Source of the DNA: Pseudonocardia kunmingensis
GTDB lineage: Bacteria > Actinomycetota > Actinomycetes > Mycobacteriales > Pseudonocardiaceae
NCBI RefSeq assembly: GCF_006716445.1
Contig: NZ_VFPA01000003.1
Coordinates: forward strand, 620,001-684,000
Direction: 5' to 3'
DNA length: 64,000 nucleotides
A program made the position numbers and the translations under genes. The notes beneath the pieces were generated by a model. The model searched no databases. It was not told the DNA's origin and was given only the letters and a program-made list of their open reading frames with translations. Below, piece by piece: positions 17,033 through 27,156 of the stretch; position 1 is the stretch's first letter; each line of letters begins with the position of its first letter.

Positions 17033-17896
17033 GTGGACCTGCTGGAGGCGGATGCGCTCGACCAGGCGCTCGACCTGCTCGCCGCCCGTCCGCTCGTCGC
17101 CCTCACCGGCGCGGGCCTGTCCACCGACTCCGGCATCCCCGACTACCGCGGCCCCGGCTCGCCGCGCCGCACCCCGATGACCTACCAGGAGTTCCTCTCC
17201 GGGGAACCGGCCCAGCGGCGGTACTGGGCGCGCAGCCACGTCGGATGGGCGCGGATGGCGCACGCCGAGCCGAACGCGGGGCACCGCGCGCTCGCCGCGC
17301 TCGAGCACTGCGGGGCGCTGCACGGGGTGATCACCCAGAACGTCGACGGGCTGCACCGCGCGGCCGGCAGCAGCGCGGTGATCGACCTGCACGGGCGCAT
17401 CGCCGACGTCATGTGCGTCTCGTGCGGCGCGCGCACCAGCCGCGCGGCCCTGCAGGAACGGCTCTCGCGGCTCAACCCCGGTTTCGTCGAGGCGGCCGGC
17501 GGTGCGGTGGAAGCCGCCCCGGACGGTGACGCCGAACTGGCCGCCGTCGACGGGTTCCGCACGGCGCGCTGCACGGACTGCGAGGGCGTGCTCAAGCCGG
17601 ACGTCGTGTTCTTCGGCGAGAACGTGCCCCGCGAGCGGGTGGCCCGCGCCTACGCGATGGTCGACGCCGCGGCGGCGCTGCTCGTGGCCGGCTCGTCGTT
17701 GACGGTGATGTCGGGGCTGCGGTTCGTCCGGTACGCGCACAAGGCAGGCACGCCCGTGGTGATCGTCAATCGCGGTGCGACCCGCGGCGACGAGCTGGCC
17801 GCCGTGCGCGTGGACGCCGGCTGCTCCGACGTGCTGCCCGCCCTCGCGGCGGCGACGGCACCCACCCGGACGAACGGCACTCTCGTCGGTACCTAG
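17033..17896 (+). CDS. NAD-dependent protein deacylase, Sir2 family
   Basis: The 287-residue product holds the sirtuin core: LTGAGLSTDSGIPDYRGPGS, ITQNVDGLHRAAG, IDLHGRI (catalytic His), the zinc pairs CVSCG and CTDCEG, and PDVVFFGENVPR. It removes acyl groups from lysines using NAD. GTG 17033 is preceded by TAGCCT (17020-17025) seven bases upstream, so it is probably leaderless. Its last eight codons (TRTNGTLVGT) and TAG stop come from the palindromic repeat copy B, so the tail is not part of the fold. The gene is bracketed by copies A and B. Confidence 0.92.
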   Translation: MDLLEADALDQALDLLAARPLVALTGAGLSTDSGIPDYRGPGSPRRTPMTYQEFLSGEPAQRRYWARSHVGWARMAHAEPNAGHRALAALEHCGALHGVITQNVDGLHRAAGSSAVIDLHGRIADVMCVSCGARTSRAALQERLSRLNPGFVEAAGGAVEAAPDGDAELAAVDGFRTARCTDCEGVLKPDVVFFGENVPRERVARAYAMVDAAAALLVAGSSLTVMSGLRFVRYAHKAGTPVVIVNRGATRGDELAAVRVDAGCSDVLPALAAATAPTRTNGTLVGT

Positions 17897-17932
17897 CCGA
17901 CGAAAGTGCCGTTCGTCATGCGAATCCCGCTT
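17862..17932. repeat. palindromic repeat family 1, copy B
   Basis: Arms 17869-17889 and 17897-17917 with loop TACCTAG and tail ATGCGAATCCCGC. It differs from copy A at very few positions and has the same single arm mismatch, which suggests a duplication. The loop supplies the TAG stop of the sirtuin gene. Confidence 0.85.
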
Positions 17933-17938
17933 CCGAGA

Positions 17939-18124
17939 TCACGGGCGCGGGCCGCGACCGGCGAGCCGCGCCGCGGCCGCGTCGACCGCCCGGTCCACCG
18001 TCACCGCCGCGACCCAGCACAGCGGCACCAGGACGAACCCGGCGAGCAGGACCTGGAAGCCGAACGGGAGCTGGGTGAGCCACAGCTCGACCGCGTCCCA
18101 CCAGTCCGCCACCGCCCGTATCAC
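17939..18124 (-). CDS. small membrane protein
   Basis: A 61-residue ORF with an amphipathic N-terminal part (VADWWDAVELWLTQLPFG) and one transmembrane segment (VLLAGFVLVPLCWVAAVTV), then a basic C terminus. GTG 18124 has TACTGT (complement of 18132-18137) seven bases upstream, a leaderless arrangement that faces the promoter of the next gene. No family recognised. Confidence 0.6.
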   Translation of the reverse strand: MIRAVADWWDAVELWLTQLPFGFQVLLAGFVLVPLCWVAAVTVDRAVDAAAARLAGRGPRP

Positions 18125-18168
18125 GCCTCACACAGTAGGCCACGGTCTCCCGGACTAGGTTCCGTGGC

Positions 18169-19134
18169 ATGTTCGCCGTCTACGCCGCAGAGCCCAACGC
18201 CGACGCTCCGCTCGACTCGCTCACCGTGGGAGAGCGTCCCGCGCCCGACGTCCCGGACGGGTGGGTCGCCGTCCGCGTCACCGCCGCGAGCCTGAACATG
18301 CACGACATCTGGACGCTGCGCGGCGTGGGCATCAAACCCGACCAGTTCCCGATGATCCTCGGCTGCGACGGTGCCGGGACGCTCCCGGACGGCACCGAGG
18401 TCGTGCTGCACTCGGTGATCGGTGACCCCGCGTGGGACGGCGACGAGACGCTGGACCCGAAGCGCACCCTGCTCACCGAGAAGCACCAGGGCACCTTCGC
18501 CGAGACCGTGGTGGTGCCCGCCCGCAACGCCGTGCCGAAGCCGGCCGGGCTCACCGCCGTGCAGGCGTCGGTCATGGGCACCGCGTGGCTCACCGCCTAC
18601 CGGATGCTGTTCACGAAGTCGGGCCTGCGTCCCGGGCAGACGATGCTCGTGCAGGGCGCGTCCGGCGGGGTGTCCACGGCGCTGGTGCAGCTCGGCCGGG
18701 CCGCCGGTATGCGGGTCTGGGTCACCGGCCGCACCGACGAGAAGCGGGCGGTCGCCGAGCGGCTCGGCGCGCACGCCACCTTCCCCTCGGGGGAGCGCCT
18801 CCCCGAGCGCGTGGACGCCGTGTTCGAGACCGTGGGTGACGCCACGTGGTCGCACTCGATGCGCGCCCTCAAGCCCGGCGGGGTGATCGTCGTCTCCGGT
18901 TCCACCAGCGGGCCGAACCCGGGTGCCGACCTCCAGCGGCTGTTCTTCCTCCAGCTGCGCGTTCTCGGTTCGACCATGGGCACCCGCCAGGAGCTCGCTG
19001 ACCTGCTGCGCTTCGTCGAGAACGCCGGCATCTCGCCCGAGATCGGGCACGAGCTGCCGATGGAGCGGGCGGCCGAAGGCTTCCGCGCGATGCTCGACGG
19101 AGACACGTCCGGAAAGATCGTATTCACTCGATGA
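18169..19134 (+). CDS. zinc-independent medium-chain alcohol dehydrogenase/quinone reductase family protein
   Basis: The 321-residue product is an MDR enzyme: GroES-like N-terminal domain (AASLNMHDIWTLRG, ILGCDGAGTLPDG) and a Rossmann domain with MLVQGASGGVSTALVQLGRA. The Cys/His catalytic zinc ligands and the structural four-Cys lobe are absent, so it fits the quinone oxidoreductase/enoyl reductase side. TAGGTT (18156-18161) lies seven bases before ATG (leaderless). Substrate unknown. Confidence 0.88.
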   Translation: MFAVYAAEPNADAPLDSLTVGERPAPDVPDGWVAVRVTAASLNMHDIWTLRGVGIKPDQFPMILGCDGAGTLPDGTEVVLHSVIGDPAWDGDETLDPKRTLLTEKHQGTFAETVVVPARNAVPKPAGLTAVQASVMGTAWLTAYRMLFTKSGLRPGQTMLVQGASGGVSTALVQLGRAAGMRVWVTGRTDEKRAVAERLGAHATFPSGERLPERVDAVFETVGDATWSHSMRALKPGGVIVVSGSTSGPNPGADLQRLFFLQLRVLGSTMGTRQELADLLRFVENAGISPEIGHELPMERAAEGFRAMLDGDTSGKIVFTR

Positions 19135-19225
19135 AGCCGCCCGTCGCGGTGAATCGGCCGTTCGTCCGGATAATCTGGATCCTGAAAGCCCCGTATGGCC
19201 CTCTCAGGTCGTACAGTGTGTGACC

Positions 19226-19705
19226 GTGTCTGAGCCACCAAGTCGAACGGCGTCGGGGGGCGTCTACTCCCCGGCGCCGCGAGTGACAGGTCTGGTCGAG
19301 CTGCTCGACCGGCTGGACCGCGCGGTTGCGTCCGCGCTCTCACCGGTCACCACCAGTGAAGGTGTCAGCCGGGACGGCTGGCGCGTCCTACTCATGCTGG
19401 CCCGCGGCGGCGGGCGGAGCATGGGCGAGATCGCGTCCCACACGGCGCTGCCTGCGCCCACCGCCACCCGCGTCGTCGACCGCCTGGTCGCCGCGCAGCT
19501 CGCCTACCGTCGCACGGACCCCGTGGACCGCAGGCGCGTCCTCGTCCACCTCGCAGGCGGCGGGCGCGCCGTCGTCGAGCGGGTCTGCGGTCGCGTCGAA
19601 CGGCGCGCGAGCGAAGCCCTCGGACCCGCCCACACCCCCGAACGCGCCCAGCTGGCCGAGCTGCTGGAGGCGCTCGCGAACCGGCCCACCGCGACTCAGG
19701 CCTGA
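19226..19705 (+). CDS. MarR family transcriptional regulator
   Basis: The 159-residue product has a winged helix: GWRVLLMLARGGGRSMGEIA, PTATRVVDRLVAAQLAYRRT and DRRRVLVHLAGGGR, the MarR recognition helix and wing. GTG 19226 follows TACAGT (19212-19217) by eight bases; GTG 19220 is the other in-frame choice. It lies downstream of the MDR oxidoreductase, a frequent MarR target, but the target is not shown. The stop overlaps the convergent MOSC gene by ten bases. Confidence 0.85.
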   Translation: MSEPPSRTASGGVYSPAPRVTGLVELLDRLDRAVASALSPVTTSEGVSRDGWRVLLMLARGGGRSMGEIASHTALPAPTATRVVDRLVAAQLAYRRTDPVDRRRVLVHLAGGGRAVVERVCGRVERRASEALGPAHTPERAQLAELLEALANRPTATQA

Positions 19706-20373
19706 GCCGCGGTCCCCGTCCGTCGCATCGCCGCGACGGTCCGATCCAGCCAGTCCCGGTCGCGGGCGCCCATGTGCTCGCGGGCGTCCGCGACCACGGG
19801 CACCCGGTCCCGCGCGACGGTGCGGGCCGCCATCAGGTCGGCCACCGTCACACCGTGACCGGGGCGGTCGAGGACCGTCACGACGTCCCCGGCCTGCACG
19901 GGCCCGGAACGCTCCACCGCGAGGTACGCGCCCGGACGCCCGGCCGCGATGAACCGCTTCACGAGGTCGGGCACCCCGCGGAACGCGGAGAACACCCGGC
20001 ACGGTGTGCGGGTGCTGCGCACCTGCAGCACCGCCGCTCCCACCTGCCATCGCTCGCCGAGCACCGCGGCGCTGCAGTCGATGCCGGACACCGTGAGGTT
20101 CTCCCCCACCCCGCCGGGCCCGACCTCCTGCCCGAGCTCGGCGCTCCAGAACGCCAGGTCCTCCGCGGCGTAGGCGTAGACGGCCTGGTCCGGGCCGCCG
20201 TGGTGCGTGGTGTGACACACGGTGTCGCCCTGCACGCCCGCGGTCGTCAGCAGCACCGGGCCGTCCACGGGCCGCTTGTCGATGCCCGTGCGCCCGTCCG
20301 GGGCCCGGGTGTCCAGGTCGCTGCGCACGTACGCGACGTTGACGGACTCGACGTTCCCCCGGGCGCTCAGCAC
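19696..20373 (-). CDS. MOSC domain protein (YiiM-like)
   Basis: The 225-residue product has the MOSC fold: VQGDTVCHTTHHGGPDQAVY, GENLTVSGID, and RSTRTPCRVFSAF with the conserved Cys expected to hold sulfur or molybdenum cofactor. YiiM-type proteins reduce N-hydroxylated compounds with molybdopterin. GTG 20373 is chosen as TAGCGT (complement of 20381-20386) lies seven bases upstream; a longer frame begins at 20409. Confidence 0.85.
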   Translation of the reverse strand: MLSARGNVESVNVAYVRSDLDTRAPDGRTGIDKRPVDGPVLLTTAGVQGDTVCHTTHHGGPDQAVYAYAAEDLAFWSAELGQEVGPGGVGENLTVSGIDCSAAVLGERWQVGAAVLQVRSTRTPCRVFSAFRGVPDLVKRFIAAGRPGAYLAVERSGPVQAGDVVTVLDRPGHGVTVADLMAARTVARDRVPVVADAREHMGARDRDWLDRTVAAMRRTGTAAQA

Positions 20374-20428
20374 GCCGGTCACGCTATCCGCGGGCGGCAG
20401 CGCCGACACCGGGTTTGTGAGCGGGCCG

Positions 20429-20809
20429 TCAGCCCCCGCGCAGGAACGCGTCCGCGGTGGCCTGGCCGGCCGCGGCGTACGGGAACGCCGCCAGCAGCAG
20501 CGCCGCCACCCCGACGACGAGGAAGCGGCGCAGCCAGGTGCCGTGCGCGGCGAGCCACCCGGCGACGTAGGCCAGGATCAACGGCACGGTGACGGTGTAG
20601 AGGGCGGCGAGCTCGACGGCCGGATCCTCGGTGTCCGGGCCACCGGACACCGCGGTGAGGACGATGCCCACTACGACGATGGCGAGGACCCCGGCGCCCA
20701 GCAGGGTCCACCGGCCCTTCGCCCGCCCGGCGAGGACGCCGACGACCAGCACGCCGAGCAGGACGGCTCCCGTCACGGCAGTGGCAACGGGGAACGGACC
20801 GGCGCTCAT
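20429..20809 (-). CDS. small multi-pass membrane protein
   Basis: A 126-residue ORF with four hydrophobic segments (about residues 8-26, 35-55, 69-90, 95-115) separated by short loops; no charged catalytic motif is visible. It resembles uncharacterised actinobacterial integral membrane proteins. ATG 20809 is used; upstream ORF extension has no coding character. Confidence 0.65.
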   Translation of the reverse strand: MSAGPFPVATAVTGAVLLGVLVVGVLAGRAKGRWTLLGAGVLAIVVVGIVLTAVSGGPDTEDPAVELAALYTVTVPLILAYVAGWLAAHGTWLRRFLVVGVAALLLAAFPYAAAGQATADAFLRGG

Positions 20810-20878
20810 GGCCCCATCGTGCCCCCCGACCGGGTCATTCCGACGGCAACCCCGCCCGGAGTGATCTAGCGTCGGGTC

Positions 20879-21262
20879 GTGCGCCGCCCGATCGCCGCAG
20901 CTGCCCTGCTCACCGCGCTCGTGCTGACCGGCACGGGGCCGCCCGCGCCTGCGGCGGCCCAGCAGCCGCCCGGCACCGACGTGGCCGCGTGCCGCGACGG
21001 CAGCTGCACGCTGCGGGTGACCGGACCGGTGGAGATCCCCCTGGACGGCCGGGCGGGCCAGAGCGCGGTGAGCGTGACCGGCATCGGGACCCACGCCGTG
21101 GCGTTCCTGGTGTCGGAGGGCGACCGGCGCTCGTACGGCGTGACCGGTACCGGCGGGACCGTGCGCTTCACCACGCCCGACGGCACCCTCACGATCCGGG
21201 TGCTGGAGCTCGCCGACGGCGCCGCGACGATCGAGCTGAGCAGCTCGGCGTCGGGGGCGTAG
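20879..21262 (+). CDS. small secreted protein
   Basis: A 127-residue ORF with a signal peptide (RRPIAAAALLTALVLTG, cleavage near PAAAQQ) and a beta-rich domain that has two Cys (VAACRDGSCTL) likely in a disulfide. GTG 20879 follows TAGCGT (20867-20872) by six bases, a leaderless start. No family recognised. Confidence 0.7.
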   Translation: MRRPIAAAALLTALVLTGTGPPAPAAAQQPPGTDVAACRDGSCTLRVTGPVEIPLDGRAGQSAVSVTGIGTHAVAFLVSEGDRRSYGVTGTGGTVRFTTPDGTLTIRVLELADGAATIELSSSASGA

Positions 21263-21300
21263 GCCCGAACCGACACCGTGTTCGATGGCGAGCGCCGCCG

Positions 21301-23139
<1,839 letters not shown>

Positions 23140-23398
23140 TCTGTTCCTTCTCGGGCGGGGAAACCCCATCGTCCCACGCCGCACCCCACCCGAGTCCGAA
23201 CGGGTGAGGCTCTGCCGGGCGGGGAGCCGGTCACCGCTCGTAGCCGATCACACACCATCCGTTGGATCTTGGGGCCGCGATCGTCACCCTTGCTCCTCAG
23301 AGGGGTGCTGACGTGCGACGATGGCGTGCCGGGTCCCCAGCCCCGGCGTCCACACCGGACGACCCGACCGGCCTTCTCTCCAGCACAGGGGGCGAGCG

Positions 23399-25204
23399 GT
23401 GACATCGACGCGCCCGCCGTCGACGAACGGCACCGCGCCCGAGTGCGCGCTCGTCCAGGGCGCGCCGGAGTGCACCTGCGCGCAGGAGGCCGGGCTCCTC
23501 ACCGAGGAGCAGATCGTCACCCGCGCCCTCAGCAAGCTCCGCTTCGAGCAGCGCGCCGACCGCGCCGGCAAGGCGGCGGCGCGCCGCGGGTTGGACGCCC
23601 TGCTGGCGCACGCCCGCACCCGTGGCCCGTCGGAGCTGGTCTCGGAGCTGCTGCGGATCGGACTCATGGTCCGCCTGCTCACCGCCGACGACGCCGAAGC
23701 CGATGACGTCGAGGCGCTCCTGCAGGAGTACATCGAGCTCGCCGACCTCGACGGCGACCCGCGCAGGCTCGGCGAGGCCGCCACCCTGCGCGCCCACCGC
23801 ACGGCCGTCTTCGGCCACGGGGAGAACGCGCTCGCCGACGCCGCTGCCGCATTCGCGATCCTCACCGACATCACCGCGCCCGCGCCGGGCGAGGACCCGG
23901 CCCGCTGGTCGCGCCAGCTCTCCCGCACCCTGAACGGCCTGGTCGTCGTCCTGCTCAAGCTCGGCTCGCACGAGCTGGCCGACGAGGTCTCCCAGCGCGC
24001 CGTGGCGGTGGCGGAGAGCAGCGGGTCGGTGATGGACCGGCTCGTGCACCAGCTCAACCGGGTGCGCCTGCAGCTGTCGTGGGCACTGCGCCTCGAACGC
24101 GGCGGCCGGGACGCGGCCGCCGCCACCCGCTTCGTGGGCGCCGTCCAGACCGCGCACGCCGCCGCTCGGCTCTGGCAGCCGGCGATGTCGCGCGGGTCGG
24201 TCGTGGCCGGCCCGGCCGTGCGGGAGTGCTCGGTGATCGGCGCGGCCTACGCCCTGCAGCGACCGGGCCCCGAGCACCTGGACATGCTGCGGACGCTGCA
24301 CCCGATGGCGCACTTCACCGAGGACCGGGTCGTGCTGGCCATCGCCACCGCCCGCTGCCTGCTCACCGCCGGTCGCGCGGGCGACGCCGCCGAAGCGCTC
24401 GCCCCGCTGCACGAGGAGCTGCGCCACGCCGCCACCTCCGACGCCGTGCTCGCGCTCGCCCTGCACCGGGAGGTCGCGCTGGTCGAGCACATCGCGCGCG
24501 GCGGCACCCCGTCCGAGGCGCTGCAGCACTACGCGGCCGCGCTGGAGAGCGAGCTGTGGGCCCTGCGCGAGGCGCGCCACACCGCGCTGCGCAGCCACTC
24601 CGAGCACCACCGGCTCGCCCGCGAGCACGGCGCGGTCGCCGCGCAGGCGTTGCAGGACCCGCTCACCGGGCTGCCCAACCGGCGCGCGCTCGACATGCGG
24701 CTGGCCGAGGCCACGAGCGCAGCGGGCAGCCAGCCGTGCGCGGTGGCGCTGATCGACCTGGACGGCTTCAAGGCCGTCAACGACGCGCGCTCGCACGCGG
24801 CGGGCGACGCCGTGCTGCGGGCGGTGGCGTCCTGCCTGCGCACCGCGCTGCGCGCGCAGGACCTCGTCGCCCGCTACGGCGGCGACGAGTTCGTGGTCGT
24901 CATGCCGGCCACCGCCCTTCCGGTGGCGTGCGCGGCGCTGCAGCGGGCGGCCGACGCGGTGGCCGCCCTTCCCGCCGACGTCGCCGCGGGGGTGACGATG
25001 TCGGTCGGGGTGGTGCGCGCCCCGCTCGACGGCGAGCCGTCCGCCGCGCTCGCGGCCGCGGACGCCGCGATGTACCGCGCCAAGCACGCCGGCGGCAACA
25101 CCGTGGTGAGCGGGGCCGCAGCACCGGGCGCCGGGCACGACGGGGCCGGCCCGGCGGGCCGCGGCGCGGCCCGTTCCCCGGTCCGCGTGCCGCCCCACCG
25201 CTAG
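23399..25204 (+). CDS. diguanylate cyclase with N-terminal TPR-like region
   Basis: The 601-residue product has a long helical N-terminal part (about residues 40-390) with TPR-like helix pairs and no transmembrane segments, then a GGDEF domain: DPLTGLPNRRALD (about 419), LIDLDGFKAVND, and RYGGDEFVVV (about 494). The GGDEF signature is intact, so it should make cyclic di-GMP. RAQD five residues before GGDEF is an intact I-site for product inhibition. GTG 23399 is preceded by GGGGGCGAG. The cytoplasmic TPR region presumably senses a protein or ligand. It is divergent from lepA over 259 bases in which I see no gene. Confidence 0.88.
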   Translation: MTSTRPPSTNGTAPECALVQGAPECTCAQEAGLLTEEQIVTRALSKLRFEQRADRAGKAAARRGLDALLAHARTRGPSELVSELLRIGLMVRLLTADDAEADDVEALLQEYIELADLDGDPRRLGEAATLRAHRTAVFGHGENALADAAAAFAILTDITAPAPGEDPARWSRQLSRTLNGLVVVLLKLGSHELADEVSQRAVAVAESSGSVMDRLVHQLNRVRLQLSWALRLERGGRDAAAATRFVGAVQTAHAAARLWQPAMSRGSVVAGPAVRECSVIGAAYALQRPGPEHLDMLRTLHPMAHFTEDRVVLAIATARCLLTAGRAGDAAEALAPLHEELRHAATSDAVLALALHREVALVEHIARGGTPSEALQHYAAALESELWALREARHTALRSHSEHHRLAREHGAVAAQALQDPLTGLPNRRALDMRLAEATSAAGSQPCAVALIDLDGFKAVNDARSHAAGDAVLRAVASCLRTALRAQDLVARYGGDEFVVVMPATALPVACAALQRAADAVAALPADVAAGVTMSVGVVRAPLDGEPSAALAAADAAMYRAKHAGGNTVVSGAAAPGAGHDGAGPAGRGAARSPVRVPPHR

Positions 25205-25220
25205 CTCGAGCAGGGCCGAT

Positions 25221-25250
25221 TTCGTCCGCCCAGGTGGCGAGCTGTAGCAT
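25221..25250 (+). promoter_or_regulatory. rpsT promoter
   Basis: TTCGTC (25221-25226), an 18-base spacer and TAGCAT (25245-25250) lie 95 bases before the rpsT start; expected start of transcription near 25257. Confidence 0.5.
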
Positions 25251-25344
25251 GGATCGCTGAGCGCCCGGCGTGAACGAAGCAATCCCGCCGCCGGTGCGGA
25301 GCGGAACGAGCAATCACCGGCAGGAAGAAACTCGAGGCATTCGC

Positions 25345-25605
25345 GTGGCCAACATCAAGTCCCAGATCAAGCGGGTCAAGACCAACGAGAAGCGCCGCCT
25401 GCGCAACAAGTCGGTCAAGTCCGCCGTCCGCACGGCCGTGCGCCAGTTCCGCGAGGCGGCCGACGCCGGTGAGACCGAGAAGGCCACCGAGCTGCAGCGC
25501 AGCGCCGCCCGCGCCCTGGACAAGGCCGCCAGCAAGGGCGTCATCCACAAGAACCAGGCCGCCAACCGCAAGTCGGCGATGGCCAAGCGCGTCGACGCGC
25601 TGTAG
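25345..25605 (+). CDS. rpsT: 30S ribosomal protein S20
   Basis: The 86-residue product begins VANIKSQIKRVKTNEKRRLR and is Lys/Arg-rich throughout, with RKSAMAKRVDAL at the C terminus, as in bacterial S20 (three-helix 16S-binding protein). The start GTG 25345 has GAGG seven bases upstream. It is followed by a strong hairpin. Confidence 0.97.
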   Translation: MANIKSQIKRVKTNEKRRLRNKSVKSAVRTAVRQFREAADAGETEKATELQRSAARALDKAASKGVIHKNQAANRKSAMAKRVDAL

Positions 25606-25620
25606 ATCCACGCTCCTCCG

Positions 25621-25651
25621 AAGCGCCGGCCCGCATCGCGGGCCGGCGCTT
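25621..25651 (+). terminator. rpsT terminator hairpin
   Basis: A perfect 14-base-pair stem (AAGCGCCGGCCCGC paired with 25638-25651) with the three-base loop ATC starts 15 bases after the rpsT stop. The following T run is short, as is usual in high-GC genomes. Confidence 0.85.
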
Positions 25652-25822
25652 TCGCGTGGGCCGGGCCGGCCTCCCTACCCGTTCTCCGGGTCACCCGAAC
25701 GTGGGATGAGCCACATCGCGTCGACAACGGCGCGGCACCTCCCTGACAGTGAGGGTTCGCCGGCGGGCAACCCCGCGTTCGCTCCCCCGTCTCGCCCGCC
25801 CCGGAGCCGAGGAGAACTGCCG

Positions 25823-25939
25823 ATGCTCGTCGACCTGCTCATGATGATCCCCGCCGCACTCGCCGGGATCGGGGGAGCATTCCTCGGCGACAAGGTCGGG
25901 CTCTGGATCAAGAACGCCCGCACCACCGGCGAGAGCTGA
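25823..25939 (+). CDS. 38-residue membrane peptide
   Basis: ATG 25823 follows GAGGAG by about eight bases. The peptide MLVDLLMMIPAALAGIGG continues into one transmembrane helix and a charged end (KNARTTGES). Its Gly-rich helix (GIGGAFLGDKVG) is like small membrane-interacting proteins. The real-gene case rests on the ribosome site and hydrophobic pattern. No family recognised. Confidence 0.55.
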   Translation: MLVDLLMMIPAALAGIGGAFLGDKVGLWIKNARTTGES

Positions 25940-25960
25940 CGCCCCCGGCCGCTCACCGGT

Positions 25961-26929
25961 TCAGCGCCGCCCGCGGGCCGCGCAGATCCGCAGGACGGCG
26001 CGTTCCAGCGCGTAGTCGGCGTCGGCCGCCGCGCCCTTCACGTCCGCGTTGACCTCCGCGGCGGCGTCGAACGCCTCCGCGAGCGCCTCGGGGCCCCATG
26101 CGCGCACCTGCTGCTGCGCCTTGCGGATCTTCCAGGGCGGCATGCCGAGCGTGCCTGCGAGCCGGTTGGGATCCCCCCGGCCGGCCGAGCCGACCTTCGC
26201 GAGCGTGCGCAACGCGTCGGCGAGGGCGTCGGCGATCAGCACCGACGGCACGCCCAGCAGCTGCGCCCACCGCAGCGCCTCCAGCGCGGCCGCCCGCTCG
26301 CCCGCCACCACGCGGTCGGCCACCGCGAACCCGGACGACTCGGCCCGGCCCCGGTGGTAGCGCCGCACCGCGCGGTCGTCCACGGTGCCGCCCGTGTCGG
26401 CCACCAGCTGGCTCGTGGCTGCCGCCAACTCCCGCAGGTCCGATCCCACCGCCTCGAGCAACACGCCGATCGCGTCGCCGGTGATCTTGCCGCCGACGCG
26501 GCGGGCCTCCGCCCGCACGAAGTCGGACCGCTCGTCCATCCTGGTGATCTTGTTGCAGGTGGTGACCGAGGCGCCCGCCTTGCGCAGCGCGTCGGCGAGC
26601 GCCTTGTTGCGGGCACCACCGGCGTGGACCACGACGAGCACGATGCCCTCGGCCGGATCGGCCGCCTGCGCGACGATGGCGGCGCCGAGGTCCTTGCCGA
26701 CCTCGTGCGCGGCGAGCAGGACGAGCACCCGGCCCTCCGCGAACAGGGACGGGCTCAGGCTCTCGGCGAGATCGGCGGGGGTGAGCTCGGCGGCCCGCAC
26801 GCGGCGCACCTCGGCCGCGGGGTCGGTGACGCGCACCTGCGCCACCACCTGCTCGACCGCCCGCTCCACGAGCAACTCCTCCTCGCCGAGGACGAGGTGC
26901 AGGGGCGCTGGGGTGGCCACGCGCTCCAT
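25961..26929 (-). CDS. holA: DNA polymerase III subunit delta
   Basis: The 322-residue product has the clamp-loader delta layout: LHLVLGEEELLVERAVEQV at the N terminus, LVVVHAGGARNKALADALRKA, a Lys/Arg-rich middle and a helical C-terminal collar (MPPWKIRKAQQQVRAWG). Delta opens the beta clamp. In actinobacteria holA is usually next to comEC/comEA and rpsT; here rpsT is adjacent and the com genes are 10 kb away. ATG 26929 is used; GTG 26944 with GGAG five bases upstream is an equal alternative. Confidence 0.93.
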   Translation of the reverse strand: MERVATPAPLHLVLGEEELLVERAVEQVVAQVRVTDPAAEVRRVRAAELTPADLAESLSPSLFAEGRVLVLLAAHEVGKDLGAAIVAQAADPAEGIVLVVVHAGGARNKALADALRKAGASVTTCNKITRMDERSDFVRAEARRVGGKITGDAIGVLLEAVGSDLRELAAATSQLVADTGGTVDDRAVRRYHRGRAESSGFAVADRVVAGERAAALEALRWAQLLGVPSVLIADALADALRTLAKVGSAGRGDPNRLAGTLGMPPWKIRKAQQQVRAWGPEALAEAFDAAAEVNADVKGAAADADYALERAVLRICAARGRR

Positions 26930-26983
26930 GCTCGCGCACGGCACCGACACTCCGTGACCCGGCTCCCAGATCGCCGGACGAGC

Positions 26984-27012
26984 TTGGGCGCGCGGTGATC
27001 GTGTCGTACGGT
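26984..27012 (+). promoter_or_regulatory. thrC promoter
   Basis: TTGGGC (26984-26989), a 17-base spacer and TACGGT (27007-27012) lie just before the riboswitch; transcription is expected to start near 27019. Confidence 0.55.
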
Positions 27013-27033
27013 GGACGGCACAACCGCATATGG

Positions 27034-27146
27034 CTCATCCAGAGGGGCAGAGGGAACGGCCCGACGAAGCCCCGGCAACCGGCGATGCGCGCTCTTGCGC
27101 TCGATCACGGTGCCAATTCCGACCCGCACTTCGCGGGGAAGATGAG
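27034..27146 (+). ncRNA. SAM-I (S-box) riboswitch before threonine synthase
   Basis: The closing helix P1 pairs CTCATC (27034-27039) with GATGAG (27141-27146). Within it are the S-box core pieces in order: CAGAGGGGCAGAGGGA, GAAGCCCCGGCAACC, a P3 hairpin GCGCGCTCTTGCGC, GGTGCCAATTCC and a P4 hairpin closed by CCCGC/GCGGGG. The gene's ribosome site GAGGAG (27143-27148) overlaps the 3' strand of P1, so ligand binding should hide it and turn translation off. Class SAM-I fits better than SAM-IV because GGTGCCAATTCC is kept. Confidence 0.85.
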
Positions 27147-27156
27147 GAGACGTCTC

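Noticed and set aside
16891..17932. Palindromes as ordinary Rho-independent terminators
   Set aside because: Copy A lies between two divergent genes where no terminator is needed, there is no T run, and copies share an asymmetric tail; a dispersed element explains this better. Termination by copy D remains possible.
27034..27146. SAM-IV riboswitch
   Set aside because: The SAM-IV core differs; the GGTGCCAATTCC segment and P1-P4 layout are those of SAM-I.
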